Below, piece after piece: positions 57,930-64,000 of a DNA stretch of 64,000 nt. The stretch covers positions 36,473,961 through 36,537,960 of the forward strand of contig CM037785.1 of assembly GCA_021229015.1 (NCBI GenBank). The letters are read 5' to 3'. A model generated the notes under the pieces. That model was not told the origin of the DNA and made no database searches. It was given only the letters and a program-made list of their open reading frames with translations. A program made the translations under genes and the position numbers. The number at the start of each line of letters is the position of its first letter. Position 1 is the first letter of the stretch. This DNA comes from Solen grandis. Taxonomy: Eukaryota; Mollusca; Bivalvia; Adapedonta; Solenidae.

Positions 57930-59280
57930 CCTTGCTTCTGGTAACAATTCATTGAATGAGAAATGTCCGTTTTCTACTATTTTGAAAGAAGTTTAGTTAG
58001 GCAGAGCATTATTGACAAAATGCTTTAAAATTTCAAACTGTATATACTTGGCACTTCTGTCCACAAACTGAATATATTACCCAGCATGAAGTGAAGATAA
58101 TATTTTTGGTATTGATCTTTGCAGAATGTCACACCATAGCTGTTCTTAAAGCTCATTTCATACGTTGCTCCTGAATATGCCTTATATAGACATATATGCT
58201 TGTATTTTAATCCATTTCAACAAACAAACAAACAATCAAACATATCCCACCTACCTTAATTTTCCATTTGTATGCCGATAAAGATTTTAACGGCTTTCAA
58301 ACAATGGTTTTAAACTAAGTTATAGTTCTCCTATTGTTTTCTAGATATGAGATAATTTTATATATTGGCATATCCGGCATATTACCATCGATTATTATTA
58401 ACAGAGATTACAATTAATTCATGATTAATTTCTGATTGTTAAATAGCTCTTGTGGTTGCTTTTAGACGCATTAATGTGAAATTTTGACAGAAATAAAACT
58501 AATGCATTATGTCATTTAGTTATTTATTGTTCAATCGTTACATAATTAGTTCTTATGTTCATTTCTATTGGTTGAATTTTCGACAGATTTAATTATAAAT
58601 AAATGCTTCGTTGGCTCACCAAAACATATTTTAAATGTTTATAACGGTTGATATAATGTCGCCATCTGCATTATGGAAAGTGTTCTTAGTTTATAACCAT
58701 TTAGAACAATGTCAGTCGATGAATATGATAAGACGGGCGGGCTTACACAAATACGATTACTATTATTGCAGACACGCTACCTGTTATATGATAATAATGC
58801 CTTCCCATTGTAATACCAAATTAGTGTTATTGCAGTGTCTATGTGATAGAGTCAGTATTCCCACTCCACCGATTCTTTTTGTTGGAATTTATAATAAAGC
58901 TATTTCAGACAGAATAATTTACATTTGAATATGATATTTGTTTGCTAGATCTTTCAGTCGTAAAAACAATATTTCTGCCATTGTAATTGTGAAAGTGAAT
59001 GTATTTAACATATCATCACCGATTGTTTTGCTGCTTTTAATATCGAAATCTTTGAAACAGAATGTTAGATTTTTACTAAAATGGCACTGCATATAAAGAA
59101 TATATTTGTCTTTAAGACTAAGCGACCTTTTTATAAGAAAAGTCAATACACGAGTACGTCAATGAATGACAAATACTTGTCTATATATAGCAGTTGGAAA
59201 ACAATATATCTTTATCATATACAGTAGTATATGTTTCTAGTCATTTTAAAACTGTAAACACAGCATAGTATTTTGTCATA
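57930..59280. other. AT-rich non-coding stretch
   Basis: Nothing recognised; ORFs at 58635-58928 and 58919-59146 lack features. Confidence 0.35.
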
Positions 59281-59282
59281 GC

Positions 59283-60078
59283 TACGATAAATCCATAAAA
59301 AGTTGCATTTTTCCTCACGTTATGGAACCAACTCCGGTTTGATTAACAACACACGTGATGATTCAGAGTCAGTATCACTTGGTACATTTTATAAGGCTAA
59401 ATGCAAAACATGGCGTTATCATCAGCCGCCGCAACAAACTCCGCCCACTAAGTCCTTAGATAAGGCAACATACACATTTATATTTTCTCTATATCAAGAC
59501 CTCACGTATCAATTAATATTTTTTTCTCAATTTTTGAACGAATTGCAAGCATTTTATTGGACGATAAAGTCGGAGAAACTGTAATGCGCTCTAGCACTAA
59601 TATAAAATCTTTATCATTCACTGATATCATTCCCACTGTAAAATATCGTCTTGATGTATTTCTGTCCTGAAAATATTCATTAGAGACCAATTATTTTTCT
59701 AAAAGAAATGCATATTCTTCGTACAGAAAACGCTTTTAAAGTTTGTTTGAATTAATCGTCCAATGAAATGCTTGCATTTCGATAAAAATTTGAAAAATAC
59801 ATTGCATAAAATGAGCCATGAGGTCTTGATATGAGTGTATCCTGCCCACGTGATTTTTTGACTAAATGGAGGGAGCTTGTTTCGGTGGCGGGTGCTTGCG
59901 TCATGTTTTTCATGTAGCCGTATAAAATGTACCGAGTAATACTGACTCTGAATCGTCACGTGTACTTTCAATCAAGCGGGAATTGATTCCATAACGCAAA
60001 GGCAAAAATGTATGGCGTACGTGACAAACTGTAAATATGTTATCGTTAAATTTTATGGATTTATCGCAAGGCTCCCCT
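59283..60078. mobile_element. Large foldback with arms of about 300 bp
   Basis: The left arm (59283-59570) and right arm (about 59752-60078) are inverted, diverged copies. Paired landmarks include GATTCAGAGTCAGTAT, TCGGTACATTTTATA-like strings, ATATCAAGACCTCA and GCAAGCATTT(T/C)ATTGGACGAT. The spacer is about 180 bp. No gene lies within it. Confidence 0.8.
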
Positions 60079-60127
60079 TAGCGTCGCTTGCGATAAATTT
60101 CATAAAATTTAAAATATAAACGATAAC
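60039..60127. repeat. Hairpin at the outer edge of the foldback
   Basis: AAATTTTATGGATTTATCGC and its inverse (with one mismatch) surround a short loop. Pairing extends outward through GTTATCGTT and AACGATAAC after a small internal gap. Confidence 0.8.
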
Positions 60128-60149
60128 TGATACGTACAGATTTGTTAAT

Positions 60150-60310
60150 CGATATTTAATCAACATTTTCAATGCGTATAACTGTTATTTCACAGCAGAT
60201 GTTTGCACATTGTGTACAATTTGCGTTATTATACAATATGTCAATGTTATTTTATATTTTCTTTTTCATGAAAAGTCTACCATCATTAGATATAATGTGC
60301 ATTTATAAAC
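60150..60310 (-). repeat. Partial copy of the 23.2/40.2-kb dispersed repeat
   Basis: ATCAACATTTTCAATGC, TTATTT(T/C)ACAGCAGA and TATGTCA(G/A)TGT are shared in order with 40558-40650. It directly follows the hairpin. Confidence 0.6.
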
Positions 60311-62325
60311 AAGAAATATCTTTAAAAAAAGATATTCGGCGTAAAATGGAAAACAAACTGAATTCCTACAATCTAATAATAGACTGTATTTCCGCGAACC
60401 CAGATGTATTCTTAAAATAGTGATCATGCAGTCTATTTATATACATTCTGTACACACTGGCATGGTTAAGTGTACTTATTACAAAAAGGGGTCAAAGGTA
60501 TGTTATTGTATATGTAAGATTCATAATGTTTGTTGGTTAGATCCGTATTGATAAAGTAAGACCCCCTAATTGATAGGAAAGTATGTGTTAATTATAATAT
60601 ATGGGTTAACTTCCACCTCCTCCGCATACTACATGATCAGCAGGTTAAAGTGGGCGAGTCCACTTCTGCAGATTTGCAGGGGGGATTTTGGTCTAAAAAT
60701 AAACATCGAAATCGATTTTATACAGCTACGCCGAAAAAAAGACATACGTATATGTAAATACACTCTTATAGGATATATAGTATTTATATCTACCGGAGGA
60801 AATATGTTACGGCACATTTGTTCCAGTTTGAATAAATATTTAGTTCAATATCCATTTTAAGAAGGCAAATGAACTGTATAATTAATTCATTGACTTCAAG
60901 GAAAGAAATGCAAGCGTCTATCGTGGGGAAAATGACAATCAATCGGAAGGGTTTTATTTTACATTTATTTCATAGTGCAACTGTAAATGAATTTAAGCAC
61001 GTTTGAAATGTAAGTATCGCCATTTAAATGTTTTAAAATACTTGAATAGTAGTTATTGAGTCGTCACAAGTTATACCACCCAATAGACCATTCCACCAGA
61101 GGATCGGCAATACTCGATATAATCCTCAGATTTAAATTGACCAATTAATGACTGGGGAAAATCTCAAATGTATGTTTATTTCCCATTAAATACGAGTAAT
61201 GTGTGAAATTGTACACCAACATGTAGATGAGGTGTTCTAGTAGAACTTGTTGATTAACGTAGGTTTACGTCTTATTTCGGAGTGGAATGGTCTGAAGGAA
61301 ACACTTTGGTACATACTGAATTATTTTTATGTTGGCAATTTAAGTTCAGATGTTTTCAAAAGAATCATCGACGCATTTCTCACGTTTGTCGCCGAAACTA
61401 CCATTATCTCATTATTATTTTGGATAATAACAGATAAGTATACGAAAAGAATACAAAAGTTCTGCAAAGCTATCTGAACCATAAGTCTAACATATCTGAA
61501 ACTGGGCTATTAGAGGATCGACCGACGATATTTATTCATTTATGTGGATATATGATACATTAAAGAGCAATTGAGAAAAAAAGTTGCATAGTATATCAGT
61601 ATGCTAAAGACCTAGATCAGCTTATCAATTTTTAATACATGCATATTATGAGCTTATGTTTTTATGTATTATTTGAAGTGAAATTTAAATGGACTTAATC
61701 TTATTATTTTGTATTTTGCTAAAGGTGTGAATTAGTATTTACAGTATACTTAAGCCTGCTTTTTCGGCGTAGCTGTATAATTCTTTTTACCTACTTCTTC
61801 AACCAATCAAATGTTGGTATGCAAATGAAGCCAGAGTAAATGCAATGCTAGCAATGGCGTTTATAATTTATATTTAGGATATTAAGAATATTCCAATTTA
61901 AAATGGGAGGTTCTGGATGTATATATCTTTCTACTTGATATAATAGATTTCTTTTTCAACTTAAACATGAAAGGTAACACAGTAATGAAAATTTAACTCT
62001 TCCATATCAATTTAGGAATGCTGCTTTGGAAATATGATTTAAAACAACTAAATAAGAAGCAGGCGTATGTATTTTTAGACCACAATTTCCCCTAATTTGA
62101 AAAAGTGGACTCGGCCTTCAGGGGATGTAACTACCGCGGAGAAGTTGTTCAGTTTGTTGTGCGAATCTGGAAACAATAATCGGAAATATTATTTATTATT
62201 TTTCGGTTTCGTTTGGTTACAAATAAACTGTCTTTACTTAAAAAATAGTTTCGCATGATTTTTTTATTATGAGTTTTTTTTTTTTTTTTTTTAAATGTCG
62301 ACATTAACGATTCGGCTTTAAGGTA
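60311..62325. other. AT-rich non-coding region
   Basis: Nothing recognised beyond poly(T) at 62276-62293. ORFs here are short and featureless. Confidence 0.35.
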
Positions 62326-62575
62326 GAGGCACCCTAATGGGCTTGGACAATGTCGGCAAATGTCTTATATCATTGTTATTCAAATGTAATAGTTTTGATT
62401 GGTATTCATCTATTCAAATGTAAAAATATTGTTCCTTTTTTTGAAAAGGGGAAGAAAAACTTTCTGAATAATTACTTTCTGTGACGTCATTTTTGGAATT
62501 CCCAATTAATTTGTCAAAATGCATAATTGTGACAATTGATGGTATTTAGAAAAGTTTTCCATAAAAAAAATAAAA
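62326..62575 (-). repeat. Inverted copy of the repeat at 11.97-12.29 kb
   Basis: See 11630-12305. Both copies keep a GTGACGTCA site or close variant next to GGAATTC. Confidence 0.6.
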
Positions 62576-63915
62576 TAAAAAAAAGCAAAGGGTAGTTTTA
62601 TCAACCCTTACTACAGTGACACAAGTTCGTATATTTGAAATTCTTGTAAAGCAGAAAATTGGAACAGCGGTGCTTTCGTGCTATGATTGAACGTAATTAG
62701 TCGAATAGATATTATTTCAAACACTTCAGATTATTCTTAATGAATGCTTAGACCTTTAATTCTTAAAAACCAAGTAATAAATAACTTGGAAATAAAATGC
62801 TTTGTTAAGAAAATAAATATATAGTTGTACATATGTTTATGTTCAGTTCAAAGTGTTGAATTTGTCTCGGATAAAACTTCACATATAAAATTAATGTGGA
62901 ATTTTTCTTCGAAATAATGTCACTTCTATAATAAATTTGAAAATTTCAATATGGTTAGGTAGACTAAATTCCATTATTTATTTAGAACCTGTGGTGTGAA
63001 AATTCGTATAATGCGCAAAATGCTTTCTTTGAATGTAAAAATAGAAAAACACTAAAGAAACCCGATTTTAAAAAATCATGCATTCGGGTACCACTACTAT
63101 AAATTGCTTTATATTTTCTGGTGGAAAACACCATCTGATACCAGTCGTAAAACACGTCACGAGGTATTCTCGAGAGATAACAGCTCGGAAACAGGCCGTC
63201 ATTGGTTTTCAACTTAAAGGGCAGTTAGAGGCATGCGATTAGATCTTGACTTGATAACCATATTTACGTAATCACTTTATCTCTTGATAATAACAACAGA
63301 ATATTCACATGCTGAATATCTTTCGAATTTTAATTCTGACTGATACGTTAATATGATATTTGGTATAGTTGCAAAGAAACATTGTATGAAGTATTCTGTA
63401 AAATACCAGACAGTGTGTACCGGGTATTTCATATATTCTTATTTGAGAAGCACAGGATATAGATATATTAAAACTACATTAATAAAGATCAGTTAGTCTT
63501 CGTTTAGTACAATACATTTCATATAATCAGCAAGTAGGGATCGGCCCTTTCTAAATAGTAATATTTCAAAGAAATTTCAGTTATATGGCGGATGAAGGAT
63601 CATTTATGTATGGTAAGAAAGTTAAAGATATATTCACGACTTTCTTCATGATGTTTCATACATTTGATACAAAGTACACGCAAAAAAGTGATAAAGAAAC
63701 GACTTTACAAAACAGTTTGCCAGTGTTCCATGCCAACCAACAGTCGCTGATTGAGACGCGATTTGCTTGACCATTCCATGAACTTGCACTATTGAGAGCC
63801 TAAAGCTTTTTGCATTTTCTTTAAACACAGATGTTGGCAAATTACATCCAAAGTATGATAAGATGTTTAGATATTTGTATCATGAGGTATGGTTTAATAA
63901 AATCAAGGTTTCAAT
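62576..63915. other. AT-rich non-coding region
   Basis: Nothing recognised. The ORFs at 63585-63770 (plus) and 63646-63840 (minus) overlap antisense and neither has domain features. Confidence 0.35.
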
Positions 63916-63917
63916 TC

Positions 63918-63985
63918 CGCAGTCCAGTGGTAATGTATCCGACTGCGGATTAAAGGTTCGAACCGCCGTTGGAGGCAATGACTGA
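63918..63985 (+). repeat. tRNA-like SINE head, truncated by the window end
   Basis: An A-box-like AGTCCAGTGGTAATG is followed by GACTGCGGATTAAAGGTTCG and CCGTTGGAGGC. It is the same family as 33296-33362. It may be a tRNA pseudogene, but the relative and position favour a SINE. Confidence 0.5.
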
Positions 63986-64000
63986 TTTTTTTCATGACCT

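Noticed and set aside
58635..58928. 97-aa ORF at 58.6 kb and neighbouring short ORFs
   Set aside because: No domain, signal or splice pattern; typical of random open frames in AT-rich DNA.
63918..63985. Functional tRNA gene
   Set aside because: Head and B-box are present but I could not close an acceptor stem, and a sibling at 33.3 kb indicates a SINE family.

Overview
This is a gene-poor, AT-rich stretch of animal nuclear genome with a 100-base assembly gap at 45040-45139. The repeat content points to a mollusc, most likely a bivalve. It has tRNA-headed SINEs whose 3' part carries a GGGACGTTAAAC-type motif, several short elements with tandem cores of about 91 to 170 bp next to GGAC/GACA microsatellites (the architecture described for bivalve 'pearl' elements), the family whose end contains GAGGGCCATATGGCCCT, CRE-rich Helitron-like elements, and degenerate mariner, jockey/CR1-type LINE and Penelope-like elements. 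I cannot name the species.

Only two host genes can be reconstructed, both on the minus strand. The first (20842 to 16213) is a four-exon glycosyltransferase family 92 gene. I assembled it from ORFs that look unrelated until splice sites and phases are considered. The joined frame is 487 codons plus stop, with an N-terminal membrane anchor, a DTDEF catalytic motif and a cysteine-containing C-terminus. The second (43172 to 41568) is the 3' half of a small membrane-protein gene: one exon has a transmembrane helix followed by CCC, and the last exon encodes an imperfect proline-rich octapeptide repeat. Its upstream exons were not found. A weak first-exon candidate lies at 14434.

The rest is mobile-element landscape. 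1-7830: Helitron-like copies in the same orientation, a TIR element with a 152-bp duplication, and an AT-rich element carrying a SINE. 7831-10377: a 1.73-kb solo LTR (TG...CA ends, ATATG target duplication) beside an inverted fragment of the same LTR, giving a large imperfect palindrome. 10.4-16.2 kb: diffuse old repeats. 21.9-22.8 kb: a tandem-core element whose end is duplicated at 1-437. 23.6-28.0 kb: a dead LINE followed by a mariner with intact TIRs and a frameshifted DD34D transposase. 30-35 kb: foldbacks, SINEs and microsatellites. 36.3-39.4 kb: the fullest Helitron-like copy, with three 460-bp tandem units rich in TGACGTCA. 41.5-43.2 kb: the membrane-protein gene. 44-46.6 kb: a mariner fragment, the gap and more repeats. 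51.2 kb: a second solo LTR of 285 bp. 53.5-55.2 kb: a decayed Penelope-like element whose 3' region keeps a hammerhead-ribozyme-like core. 55-64 kb: foldbacks, SINE heads and long stretches where I recognise nothing.

The genes show no common pathway. Recurring themes are hairpin-ended non-autonomous elements and repeats that carry transcription-factor-like motifs (CRE, E-box, RFX X-box, AGGTCA half sites).
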